13,468 nucleotides of DNA, from positions 1 through 13,468 of the forward strand of contig JAOZOM010000030.1 in the NCBI GenBank assembly GCA_029933275.1, in the 5' to 3' direction. How positions within the stretch are numbered: position 1 is the stretch's first letter; the number at the start of each line of letters is the position of its first letter. Below the pieces are notes generated by a model. The model had not been told where the DNA came from, made no database searches, and saw only the letters and a list, made by a program, of their open reading frames with translations. Origin of the DNA: Anaerolineales bacterium. Lineage in GTDB: Bacteria; Chloroflexota; Anaerolineae; Anaerolineales; Villigracilaceae. This document shows positions 1-6,286 of this stretch, in pieces. Both the position numbers and the translations under genes were made by a program.

Positions 1-2
1 AG

Positions 3-75
3 TGACCGACCAGGGACTTGAACCCTGAACCGATTGATTAAGAGTCAATTGCTCTGCCAATTGAGCTAGTCGGCC
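3..75 (-). tRNA. tRNA-Lys (anticodon CUU)
   Basis: Read on the minus strand this is a complete 73-nt cloverleaf. The 7-bp acceptor stem pairs GGCCGAC with GUCGGUC, with one G-U pair. The D arm has GCUC/GAGC, the anticodon stem is AUUGA/UCAAU around loop CUCUUAA, and the T arm is CAGGG/CCCUG around UUCAAGU. The anticodon CUU (positions 40-42) decodes the lysine codon AAG. The discriminator base is A. The next two bases are CT, so the 3' CCA is not encoded and must be added enzymatically. A consensus promoter lies just upstream. Confidence 0.97.
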
Positions 76-89
76 AGCTTGCGGGGGAA

Positions 90-117
90 ATTATACCGCA
101 AAGAGAAAGGCTGTCAA
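90..117 (-). promoter_or_regulatory. Consensus sigma-70 type promoter of the tRNA-Lys gene
   Basis: On the minus strand there is a perfect TTGACA (112-117), a 16-base spacer and a perfect TATAAT (90-95). The expected transcription start falls about 8 bases before the mature tRNA 5' end at 75. A strong promoter with a very short leader is typical for a stable RNA gene. Confidence 0.85.
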
Positions 118-123
118 CACGGT

Positions 124-152
124 TTGATTCACATTTTCATTCCCTGTATACT
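124..152 (+). promoter_or_regulatory. Promoter of the SH3-like lipoprotein gene
   Basis: TTGATT (124-129), a 17-base spacer and TATACT (147-152) give a near-consensus sigma-70 type promoter. The expected start is near 159, leaving a leader of about 20 bases that contains a GGAG ribosome binding site about 7 bases before the ATG at 182. Its -35 box lies only 6 bases from the oppositely directed -35 box of the tRNA promoter. Confidence 0.65.
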
Positions 153-181
153 AGATAAAAAGATGAAAGTGGAGACTGATT

Positions 182-1051
182 ATGCGAAGATTACATGTCA
201 AAATTCTGACTATTTTTCTCATTCTGATTCCAGCATTAAGCGGATGTTCTTTTGTGTCTAAAGAAGCCCCCGCTCCAATCCCAACTTTTGCGCCGCCCAC
301 CCTTGTTCCGACACCTGCTCCTGCAAAAGGGGCAGTGATTCTGTTGAAAGAGGGCGAATCGCTAAATATCCATCTCTCGGCGGGAGAGGAGAGCAAGATA
401 ATTGGAACGCTCCCCGCGAGGGCAGCGGGGATTCCGCTTTTGGGAGGCGAAGAGCTTATCGGTGAGGAGCTTTGGGTTGAGATTCAGGCATCCACAGGGG
501 AAGCAGGCTGGGTCAACGCGCGTTATTTAACAGAATATCTCCCAGCCGAGATATTCTGCGCGGATCCGCAAATCCAGTATTTGCTGGATGATTTTTATGT
601 CGCCCTTGAAAATAAAGACGGAGACTTGCTCGCATCATTAATCAGCCCTACGCATGGTTTGGATTTGCGCTATTATCGCTACGGAACTGTGGCGAATTAC
701 ACGCCAGAAAAAGCAGGTTGGGTGTTTAAAAGTGATTATCAAGTCAATTGGGGGAACGAGCCAGGAAGCGGGTTTGAGAAAATCGGCTCTTTTAGCGAAA
801 TCCCCCTACCGACGCTTTTGGAAGTTTTTGGAGCAGATTATCAGTTATCTTGCAACGATGTGGGAATTGCAGCAAGTTTTGCCCCGGAACCGTGGCTCTT
901 TGAATATACAAATATCAATTTTTATCAGCTTTTCAAGCCTGGCACGGAGGAATACGCACAAATGGATTGGCAATCTTGGCTAGTTGGGGTGGAATATGTG
1001 GACAGAAAGCCTTATATTTTTGCGCTCATTCATTTTGAATGGACACCCTGA
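182..1051 (+). CDS. Putative lipoprotein with SH3-like domain
   Basis: This is a 289-residue exported protein of unknown exact role. Residues 1-22 form a lipoprotein signal peptide (RR near the start, a hydrophobic core, lipobox LSGC with C22), so it should be anchored to the outer face of the membrane. A Pro/Thr/Ala-rich linker (about 28-48) follows. Residues 50-120 look like a bacterial SH3-type fold, judged by the closing 'GWVNARYL' pattern that is usual in SH3b domains. Residues 125-289 form a Trp/Tyr-rich domain I do not recognise, with two cysteines (C126, C224) that could pair. A GGAG site and a good promoter support the start at 182. SH3b domains often bind cell wall or peptides, so an envelope role is an inference. 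Its 3' end faces another SH3 lipoprotein gene across 2 bases. Confidence 0.85.
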   Translation: MRRLHVKILTIFLILIPALSGCSFVSKEAPAPIPTFAPPTLVPTPAPAKGAVILLKEGESLNIHLSAGEESKIIGTLPARAAGIPLLGGEELIGEELWVEIQASTGEAGWVNARYLTEYLPAEIFCADPQIQYLLDDFYVALENKDGDLLASLISPTHGLDLRYYRYGTVANYTPEKAGWVFKSDYQVNWGNEPGSGFEKIGSFSEIPLPTLLEVFGADYQLSCNDVGIAASFAPEPWLFEYTNINFYQLFKPGTEEYAQMDWQSWLVGVEYVDRKPYIFALIHFEWTP

Positions 1052-1053
1052 TT

Positions 1054-1962
1054 TTATTTAACCAATTGAACGGTTATGGTGTAAGCAAGATAATTTAAAC
1101 TCGTATTATTTTGCACGGGATAAAGCCGCAAAGAATAGGGTGCGCTGACAAAGAGATAGAGTTGCAATTGCCGGCGTTGCCCGCAACTGATTTCCTCCCA
1201 ATTTTGCAAAACAACCCCATTTTGAATGAGTTCTAAATTTAACGCGCTCCCGCCTGAGCAATCTAAGACAACTGAGATGATTTTTTCCTGACCGGTTGTG
1301 CCCTCGAGAGCAAAGCGTAGCCAATCTTCTGCGTCACCTTCGGGGATGGAAAGATCATCATTGTGGCTAAATGAAGGTAAAGATTTTTCTGAAAGCGTAA
1401 CGTTTACAGATGGAGATTCAGCAGAATCGCCGTCTAACCGAGCAGTTTTTAGGCTTTCGGTGGGAATGGCGGTTGGAAGAGGGTCATCTCCAACTTCGAC
1501 ATCTGGGCTTGCTTCCGTTTCAGGGACTTGGTTGCCATCCTGAACAACGGGTACGCCGGAAGAATCAGCAACTTGCAGATATTGAGCCGAAACCCACCCT
1601 TTCCCTGAGGGGCTATCAGAAAAAAGAATCATCCACCAGCTATCGCTAGGGTCTTTGCCGATAATTTGCACTTTGGCAAAAATATCAATCGTGCCGATTT
1701 GGTTACTGCTCACAGAGGGAGCTTCTCGCACGTTAAGTTGTGTTGTAGCTTGCCCCTCGACAGGAGCTATAGGGGCTATCGGGGTAGCGGAAGGAGCCAA
1801 TGCTAGCGTGGCAGAGGGATATGGTGTTCGCGTTGCAGGCAAAGTCGCCGTGACAAAAACAGGCGAAGTTGGAGAGGGAATCACGGTTACTTCTGCGGTC
1901 AAATCTGCTTTGCAAGCTACACTAAAGAGCAATAAAGAAAAAGCTAAGATTTTTACTTTCAT
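1054..1962 (-). CDS. SH3b-domain lipoprotein with C-terminal beta-sandwich-like region
   Basis: This 302-residue surface protein starts with a lipoprotein signal (residues 1-17, lipobox SVAC, C17). A long Thr/Pro/Ser-rich linker covers residues 25-70. A clear bacterial SH3 (SH3b) domain spans about 72-131, with 'LNVREAPS' at its start and 'KGWVSAQYL' at its end. An acidic low-complexity linker runs to about 195. The last 100 residues (196-302) have the look of a PPC-like beta-sandwich, with 'EGDAEDWLRF' followed by alternating strands and cysteines C235 and C260. SH3b domains in such lipoproteins usually bind wall or ligand, and the substrate is unknown. The gene converges on the neighbouring lipoprotein gene with 2 bases between the stops and no terminator in between. 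The start has only a weak purine tract, AAAAGG, 12 bases upstream. Confidence 0.85.
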   Translation of the reverse strand: MKVKILAFSLLLFSVACKADLTAEVTVIPSPTSPVFVTATLPATRTPYPSATLALAPSATPIAPIAPVEGQATTQLNVREAPSVSSNQIGTIDIFAKVQIIGKDPSDSWWMILFSDSPSGKGWVSAQYLQVADSSGVPVVQDGNQVPETEASPDVEVGDDPLPTAIPTESLKTARLDGDSAESPSVNVTLSEKSLPSFSHNDDLSIPEGDAEDWLRFALEGTTGQEKIISVVLDCSGGSALNLELIQNGVVLQNWEEISCGQRRQLQLYLFVSAPYSLRLYPVQNNTSLNYLAYTITVQLVK

Positions 1963-1968
1963 GCGCTT

Positions 1969-1996
1969 ATTGTACCTTTTCTACAATATATGTACA
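1969..1996 (-). promoter_or_regulatory. Possible promoter for the minus-strand SH3b lipoprotein gene
   Basis: On the minus strand, TGTACA (1991-1996), a 16-base spacer and TACAAT (1969-1974) resemble -35 and -10 boxes. The -10 box ends only 6 bases before the ATG (1960-1962), so transcription would begin at or next to the start codon and give a leaderless or nearly leaderless mRNA. The -35 match is 4 of 6, so this is moderate evidence only. Confidence 0.35.
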
Positions 1997-2004
1997 GCTA
2001 ACTG

Positions 2005-2292
2005 ATGAGTTATGAAGCCGAATTAACTCAAAAATTAAGTGAGCGTGGATTTAGAGTCCCCCCCTAAGAATTTCTTGTAGAGAAACCATCGCCGCATGGA
2101 CATTTATTATTATGCCCTTCAGGATACGTCCATGTGGTAGAGATTTCTCATAGCACTAAATTAAAAACACAACTCTCGAGTTGCATAAAAAGGTGACTCA
2201 ACCATGAAATTGAAGCACTTTTTTTCTTTAAAAGACGCCATTTTCTAAACCTGACATTATTCTCCTGCTTTTTTCAGGCTAAATTAATCTAA
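2005..2292 (+). pseudogene. Probable degraded small gene with in-frame stops
   Basis: An ATG at 2005 opens a frame that reads 20 plausible residues (start MSYEAELTQKLSERGF) and then hits TAA at 2065-2067 after a run of seven C. The same frame continues with protein-like sequence (EFLVEKPSPHGH, then PSGYVHVVEIS) up to TGA at 2194-2196. It continues again with another 31 codons (EIEALFFFKRR) to TAA at 2290. Both internal stops lie in one frame, so simple nonsense changes such as CAA to TAA would explain the break better than an indel. I do not recognise the family and see no clear ribosome binding site. It could also be non-coding sequence that is open by chance. Confidence 0.4.
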
Positions 2293-2305
2293 ATATGTGA
2301 AAATG

Positions 2306-2337
2306 TATTTGCTAAAAGGCAAATAGAGATTTATCCA
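2306..2337 (+). promoter_or_regulatory. Possible promoter and operator-like palindrome upstream of ccmE
   Basis: The AT-rich stretch 2197-2395 has no convincing intact gene. It contains TTGCTA (2309-2314), a 17-base spacer and TATCCA (2332-2337), a weak match to -35/-10 boxes. The -35 lies inside a perfect 7-bp inverted repeat, TATTTGC and GCAAATA around a 6-base loop (2306-2325). A repressor or activator could bind there. This is the best promoter candidate I see for the ccm cluster, but no part of it is decisive. Confidence 0.3.
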
Positions 2338-2373
2338 ATTTCTCTACACTTTTTTGGGATTTTACGCTCGGTT

Positions 2374-2386
2374 TTTTTATCGGAGA
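2374..2386 (+). promoter_or_regulatory. Ribosome-binding leader of ccmE, shared with ccmC
   Basis: TTTTTATCGGAGA precedes the ATG at 2396, with the GGAG core about 10 bases from it. The identical 13 bases occur at 9903-9915 in front of ccmC. This site decides the start at 2396 rather than an upstream in-frame TTG at 2354. Confidence 0.6.
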
Positions 2387-2395
2387 CTCTTTTCT

Positions 2396-2869
2396 ATGAA
2401 ACCAAAATTTATTATCGGCGGATTGCTCATCGTCGCCGCCGTGATTTATCTAATCGCCTCCTCTACTTCTGCAAATGCGGAATACTTTATGACCATTGAA
2501 GAAGTTAAAGCCCAAGAAAGCGAAATTATCGGGAAATCTTTACGCATTTCTGGTGCCGTTTTGGGCGATACAATTAATTATGATCCCGATACTCTCTCGA
2601 TTAATTTCACCGTAGCAAACGTCACGGGGGATAATGACGAAATCGAAGCCAATGGCGGGCTTGCCAAAGTACTCCACGATGCCGTTCGAGCAGAAGGCAC
2701 GCCGCGGCTTGATGTTGTTTATAATGGGCCCATGCCCGATTTGCTCAAAAACGAAGCCCAAGCGATTATGACCGGTCATCTCGAAGCGGACGGTGTCTTT
2801 TACGCCGATGAGCTTCTTTTGAAATGCCCGACCAAATATGAAGAAGCGATACCGGATCAAGCAGAATAA
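2396..2869 (+). CDS. ccmE: Cytochrome c maturation haem chaperone CcmE, cysteine (CxxxY) type
   Basis: CcmE is the membrane-anchored haem chaperone of System I. It binds haem covalently outside the cytoplasmic membrane and hands it to CcmF. The 157-residue product has a short cytoplasmic N-terminus, one membrane segment (about 5-22) and an OB-fold-like beta domain. The family signature 'GHLEADGVFYADELLLK' ends at K143. Where E. coli CcmE has the haem-binding His in HDENY, this protein has CPTKY, with C144 and Y148. This is the known CxxxY variant seen in archaea and some bacteria, where the cysteine takes the place of the histidine. I chose the ATG at 2396 because it has a GGAG site and begins right at the membrane anchor. 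The upstream TTG would add 14 residues without a ribosome site. It is the first gene of the ccm cluster. Confidence 0.93.
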   Translation: MKPKFIIGGLLIVAAVIYLIASSTSANAEYFMTIEEVKAQESEIIGKSLRISGAVLGDTINYDPDTLSINFTVANVTGDNDEIEANGGLAKVLHDAVRAEGTPRLDVVYNGPMPDLLKNEAQAIMTGHLEADGVFYADELLLKCPTKYEEAIPDQAE

Positions 2870-2882
2870 TAAAATCACATGC

Positions 2883-2915
2883 AGACCTGACAGATTTTTC
2901 AAATTTGTCAGGTCT
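2883..2915. repeat. Dispersed-type palindrome (AGACCTGACA stem)
   Basis: A 33-base hairpin has 15-base arms around TTC. The outer 10 bp (AGACCTGACA with TGTCAGGTCT) pair perfectly, and there is one G-T mismatch further in. It lies 13 bases after the ccmE stop. It lacks a downstream T-run, so it is not a classical terminator. Palindromes of the AGACCTGACAGGTTT kind are, from my general knowledge, common multi-copy elements in Chloroflexota genomes. Only one copy is in this window. Confidence 0.7.
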
Positions 2916-3015
2916 CACGCGTAGAAGGGCATCTCGCCTATTGCCAAAAAGATGTTGAAGGGCAGGCATCCAGCCTAAATCACGCGCGAACCGTGCTTTT
3001 CATCCCACAAAAAAC

Positions 3016-3042
3016 TCCGCGTAATCCGTAAAATCCGTGTAC
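3016..3042. repeat. Period-9 TCCG repeat in the ccmE-ccmF spacer
   Basis: Three imperfect 9-base units follow each other: TCCGCGTAA, TCCGTAAAA and TCCGTGTAC. The stretch resembles the widespread intergenic 'CGCGTAATCCGT' type repeats. The rest of the 210-base ccmE-ccmF spacer shows only an imperfect direct repeat near 2926-2972 (GAAGGGCATC and GAAGGGCAGG) and no gene. Confidence 0.55.
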
Positions 3043-3079
3043 AAAAAAAGCGTGAGACTCTAACCCACAAGGAAAATCT

Positions 3080-5044
3080 ATGCTCCCAAGTTTAGGATAC
3101 GGCATTCTCGTCATCACCATGCTCGTCTCAATCTATAGCGTGTCAATTGCGATATACGGAGAAACGACAAAATCCGCTGCGATGGTCGAGAGCGCGCGCC
3201 GCGCCATGCTGCTAACCCTGCCACTAATTACCGCCGCTTCGCTGATTTTGATTTACCTGCTCATCAACGACCGTTACGATGTGGAATATGTTTGGTCGGT
3301 GACGAACCGCACCATGCCCACCTATCTGAAAATTACCGCGTGGTGGGGCGGACAACCCGGCTCGCTCTTGTTTTGGTCTTGGTTGCTCTCCGTTTTCACC
3401 GCATCGGTGACCCTCCGCAAATGGGATCGCGACCGCGAATTACTCCCCTGGGTTTTGGTCGTCACCGGAATCACTCTCACCTTTTTCATCTCCCTGATTG
3501 TCTTTTTTGAAAACCCTTTCAAGCTCATCCCCGCCGGTGTTCAAGTTCCGCTCGATGGACGCGGCTTAAATCCCCTTTTGCGGCATCCGGGCATGATTAT
3601 TCATCCACCCGCACAGTATTTGGGTTTTGTTTCTTTCACAATTCCCTTCGCTTTTGCTATCGCCGCGCTGATTACCGGTCGCACCGATGACCGCTGGATC
3701 CGCATCACCCGCAAATGGACACTTTGGGCGTGGCTTTTCCTCTCGCTCGGTCTCGTGCTGGGGATGCGTTGGGCTTATGATGTACTCGGTTGGGGCGGAT
3801 ATTGGGGCTGGGATCCGGTTGAGATTTCCGCACTGATGCCTTGGTTGACCGGCACCGCTTTTCTTCATTCTGTGATGATTCAAGAAAAGCGCGGCATGTT
3901 GAAGCATTGGAATATGATTCTCATCATCCTGACTTTCAACTTGGTCATCTTCGGAACATTCTTGACCCGTTCAGGGGTGCTTTCTTCTGTCCATGCCTTC
4001 GCTCAAAGCGAAATTGGACCTCTCTTCTTCATCTTCATCGGGGCAACATTTGTTATCTCTTTCGCGTTGCTTATCCATCGCTGGGAAGACCTAAAATCTG
4101 GAACCGAGATGAAATCCATGCTCTCGAAAGAAGCTCTCTTTTTGCTCAACAACCTTCTTTTCTTGAGTCTTCTCGTCATCAGCTTTTGGGGCGTTATCTT
4201 CCCGCTTCTTTCCGAGCTTTTTACCGGTTCAAAAGTGACCGTAGGACCGCCCTTCTACGAGCGCGCAACCGGTCCCGTTTGGGGCGCATTGATGTTATTA
4301 ATGGGCATCGCTCCTCTTGCTGCTTGGGGGAGATCTACTCTCAAAACATTGGGACGCGCTATCTGGAAACCCGCCCTCGCTGCGTTGCTCGCGCCCATTC
4401 TCGCGTTTTCTGTTGGAATTAGAAACTGGGTCGCTTTAATCAGCTTTACCCTGATTGCGCTCGTCATCACCGTTTCCATTCGCGAATTCTGGCGCGGTGC
4501 ACGCGCTCGTAGCCGTAAATCAGGGGGAAATTTCTTCATCGAGCTTTGGAATCTCATCAAACGCAACCGCCGCCGCTATGGCGGGTATATCATCCATATC
4601 AGCATGGTTCTGATGGGCATCGGGATTATCGGTATTGAGTTTTTCCAAACCGACACCCAACAACACCTCGCCATCGGCGAGACAATTGAGATCTCAGGAT
4701 ACACCCTCCGTTATGACCGCCTCGACCAATTCCGCCACGAGGACGGGCGTCTCATCACGCGCGGTGAAATGACCCTCAGCAAAGATGGCAAATTTCTCGA
4801 AACCCTCGCCCCCCGCTTCGATCTCTACCCGGACGGGCAACCGATGACCATTCCCGCCGTGCGCAGTACGCTGGTAGATGATGTTTATGTAATCCTCGTC
4901 AACTGGGAGGGGATTACCGCAGAAAGCACACCTTTCAAGGTTTATCATAATCCTCTCGTCAAATGGGTTTGGATTGGCGGCTATCTCTTCGTCTTTGGGA
5001 TTTTCATCGCGGTTGGTTCTGATGAAGAAAGGAAGAAGGTTTAA
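3080..5044 (+). CDS. ccmF: Cytochrome c haem lyase subunit CcmF
   Basis: CcmF is the large polytopic membrane protein that ligates haem from holo-CcmE to the CXXCH of apocytochromes on the outer side of the membrane. The 654-residue product is of the usual length for CcmF. It has the WWD haem-handling motif at 237-248 (GWGGYWGWDPVE). It also has the expected conserved histidines: H175 in HPP, H263 in FLHS, H305 in VHAF and H506 in YIIHIS. These correspond to E. coli H173, H261, H303 and H491. About 14 membrane segments are visible, and a soluble outer domain (about 525-622) lies before the last one. An AAGGAAAA site precedes the ATG at 3080. No separate CcmH-like TPR protein follows; ccmH is the next gene after a repeat-filled spacer. 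Confidence 0.97.
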   Translation: MLPSLGYGILVITMLVSIYSVSIAIYGETTKSAAMVESARRAMLLTLPLITAASLILIYLLINDRYDVEYVWSVTNRTMPTYLKITAWWGGQPGSLLFWSWLLSVFTASVTLRKWDRDRELLPWVLVVTGITLTFFISLIVFFENPFKLIPAGVQVPLDGRGLNPLLRHPGMIIHPPAQYLGFVSFTIPFAFAIAALITGRTDDRWIRITRKWTLWAWLFLSLGLVLGMRWAYDVLGWGGYWGWDPVEISALMPWLTGTAFLHSVMIQEKRGMLKHWNMILIILTFNLVIFGTFLTRSGVLSSVHAFAQSEIGPLFFIFIGATFVISFALLIHRWEDLKSGTEMKSMLSKEALFLLNNLLFLSLLVISFWGVIFPLLSELFTGSKVTVGPPFYERATGPVWGALMLLMGIAPLAAWGRSTLKTLGRAIWKPALAALLAPILAFSVGIRNWVALISFTLIALVITVSIREFWRGARARSRKSGGNFFIELWNLIKRNRRRYGGYIIHISMVLMGIGIIGIEFFQTDTQQHLAIGETIEISGYTLRYDRLDQFRHEDGRLITRGEMTLSKDGKFLETLAPRFDLYPDGQPMTIPAVRSTLVDDVYVILVNWEGITAESTPFKVYHNPLVKWVWIGGYLFVFGIFIAVGSDEERKKV

Positions 5045-5049
5045 GAAGA

Positions 5050-5149
5050 TTGGAAGGTTCGCGCGCGATTTGGGCTTGATACCGTTCAAATAACATTCCC
5101 TCGTAGTGTGACGTAAATGTCGCACTACCAAAACTTCAAACCTTCAAAC
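5050..5149. repeat. Repeat-rich ccmF-ccmH spacer: TTGGAAGGTT/AACCTTCAAA and CTTCAAAC tandem
   Basis: TTGGAAGGTT (5050-5059) and AACCTTCAAA (5139-5148) are inverted copies with one mismatch. They enclose the palindrome at 5103-5128. At the right end, CTTCAAAC is present twice in perfect tandem (5134-5149). The whole spacer therefore looks like a small inverted-repeat element with another inside it, and no gene is visible. Confidence 0.5.
5103..5128. repeat. GTAGTGYGAC palindrome
   Basis: GTAGTGTGAC and GTCGCACTAC form a 10-bp stem (one G-T mismatch) around the 6-base loop GTAAAT. No T-run follows, so it is more likely a dispersed palindromic repeat than a terminator. The mRNA from ccmF to ccmH would still contain the hairpin. 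Confidence 0.65.
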
Positions 5150-5168
5150 AGCTTTTCAGGAAAAAACT

Positions 5169-5675
5169 ATGAAAAAACTCAATATCCTAACCCTATTTAT
5201 CATCTTACTTTCTCTCTTTTCTGTAAACACCGTTGCCGCTCAGGGCGGCGGTGATATTAGCGATGACGAAGTGAATGCTATCGCCAGCGAATTATTTTGC
5301 CCCGTTTGCGAAAATACGCCGCTGGATGTTTGCGAAACGCAAGCCTGTAAACAATGGCGCGAATTAATCCGCTTGAAACTCTCCGAAGGTTGGACAGATG
5401 CAGAAATTAAGCAATATTTTGTCGATAATTACGGCGCACGCGTTCTCGCCGAGCCGCCAAAAGAGGGATTTAATCTCCTTGTCTACTTTGTGCCGCCCGC
5501 GATTATTTTAATCGGTGCGGTGATTCTTTTCCGCGCGTTCAAAGAATGGAAAAATGATAATGGCGAAAAGGATGCTCCCATAACGGAGGCAAGTCCTAAA
5601 TCCACGCGCGAGACGAGCAATCCAAAAGATGATTACCTTGCCAAATTTGAAGAAGAATTGCGTAAGAGAGAATAG
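5169..5675 (+). CDS. ccmH: Cytochrome c biogenesis thioredox protein CcmH, four-cysteine type
   Basis: CcmH presents or reduces the apocytochrome CXXCH thiols before haem ligation. Residues 1-24 are a signal peptide ending VAA-Q, or a signal anchor. The conserved CcmH helical domain covers about 30-100 and holds the redox pair in 'LFCPVC' (C44, C47), matching the family's LRCPVC. The typical 'LSEGWTDAEIKQYFVDNYG' stretch (72-90) and 'PPKEGFNLLVYFVPP' follow, then one membrane segment (about 104-123). A charged cytosolic tail of about 45 residues ends in a helical stretch. Unusual are two more cysteines soon after the pair, C55 and C60 (DVCETQAC), absent from E. coli CcmH. AGGAAAAA precedes the start. 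CcmG begins 8 bases after the stop. Confidence 0.93.
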   Translation: MKKLNILTLFIILLSLFSVNTVAAQGGGDISDDEVNAIASELFCPVCENTPLDVCETQACKQWRELIRLKLSEGWTDAEIKQYFVDNYGARVLAEPPKEGFNLLVYFVPPAIILIGAVILFRAFKEWKNDNGEKDAPITEASPKSTRETSNPKDDYLAKFEEELRKRE

Positions 5676-5683
5676 GAGCCAAT

Positions 5684-6274
5684 ATGACTGAAGAAAACAC
5701 CCCTGAAAACAGCCCACAAAAACGCGGGATGCCGCTCTGGGTGCAAATCACCGTTTGGTCGGTTTTGGTTGCCCTACTCGTGGTCGTCTTTATGGGATTA
5801 CAACGCGCTCAAGAGGGAAATGTCCAAACTGGCGAGGAAACCGGCAAATTCGATTTTACAATGCCACTTTTTGAGGGCTATTATCACGAGGGCGCACAGG
5901 AAATCTCTCTAACGGATTTGCGCGGCAAGATCGTGGTGCTTAATTTTTGGGCGAGTTGGTGTGTAACTTGCAAAGATGAAGCGGTTGAACTCGAAGAGGC
6001 TTGGCGATATTACCAGCCCGATGGTGAGGTGGTTTTCATCGGTATAGATTATGTAGATACCGAGCCAGAAGCACGCGTTTATCTCAAACGCTACGATATT
6101 ACTTATCCGAATGGTCCTGATATGGGGACGAAAATTTCGCAAGCTTTCCGTATTCAGGGCGTGCCAGAAACTTATTTTCTTGATAGAGATGGTGTCGTAA
6201 AACATGTCCAACTGGGACCTTTCCAGTCTACGGCACAGATTATGAGCATTATTGATGCTTTATTAGCTGAATAA
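5684..6274 (+). CDS. ccmG: Thioredoxin-like thiol reductase CcmG/DsbE (TlpA family)
   Basis: The protein is a membrane-tethered thioredoxin-fold reductant that keeps CcmH or apocytochrome cysteines reduced outside the membrane. It has 196 residues. A 17-residue cytoplasmic start is followed by one membrane anchor (about 18-38) and a TlpA/ResA-like domain (about 55-193). The active site is WCVTC, with C93 and C96 in 'NFWASWCVTCKDE'. The cis-proline is in GVPET (P161), and 'YFLDRDG' follows as usual for the family. An AGGAG site lies 7 bases from the ATG. It sits between ccmH and the zinc-ribbon gene, 8 and 12 bases away, so the three are surely co-transcribed. It could equally be called a ResA-like protein; the ccm context favours CcmG. 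Confidence 0.92.
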   Translation: MTEENTPENSPQKRGMPLWVQITVWSVLVALLVVVFMGLQRAQEGNVQTGEETGKFDFTMPLFEGYYHEGAQEISLTDLRGKIVVLNFWASWCVTCKDEAVELEEAWRYYQPDGEVVFIGIDYVDTEPEARVYLKRYDITYPNGPDMGTKISQAFRIQGVPETYFLDRDGVVKHVQLGPFQSTAQIMSIIDALLAE

Positions 6275-6286
6275 GGAGGAGGAAAT

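Noticed and set aside
3..75. tRNA-Lys as an integration site for a genomic island
   Set aside because: No integrase, direct repeat of the tRNA 3' end or foreign-looking genes are found in the window.
1298..1649. Plus-strand open frames opposite the SH3b lipoprotein gene
   Set aside because: They mirror the minus-strand coding frame, have no promoter or ribosome site and give low-complexity proteins.
2194..2196. TGA as a selenocysteine codon in the small broken frame
   Set aside because: Another in-frame stop (TAA) lies upstream, no insertion-element hairpin is evident, and a decayed gene explains it more simply.
2354..2395. Upstream TTG start extending CcmE by 14 residues
   Set aside because: No ribosome site precedes it, the extension is Phe/Arg-rich and does not fit CcmE, while the GGAG site directly serves the ATG at 2396.
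2883..2915. Rho-independent terminator after ccmE
   Set aside because: The hairpin is strong but is followed by CACGCG instead of a T-run, so a repeat element fits better.
3841..4422. A 193-codon plus-strand open frame inside ccmF
   Set aside because: It lies wholly within the strongly supported ccmF in another frame, its protein is rich in Arg, Ser and His without domain features, and it lacks a ribosome site.
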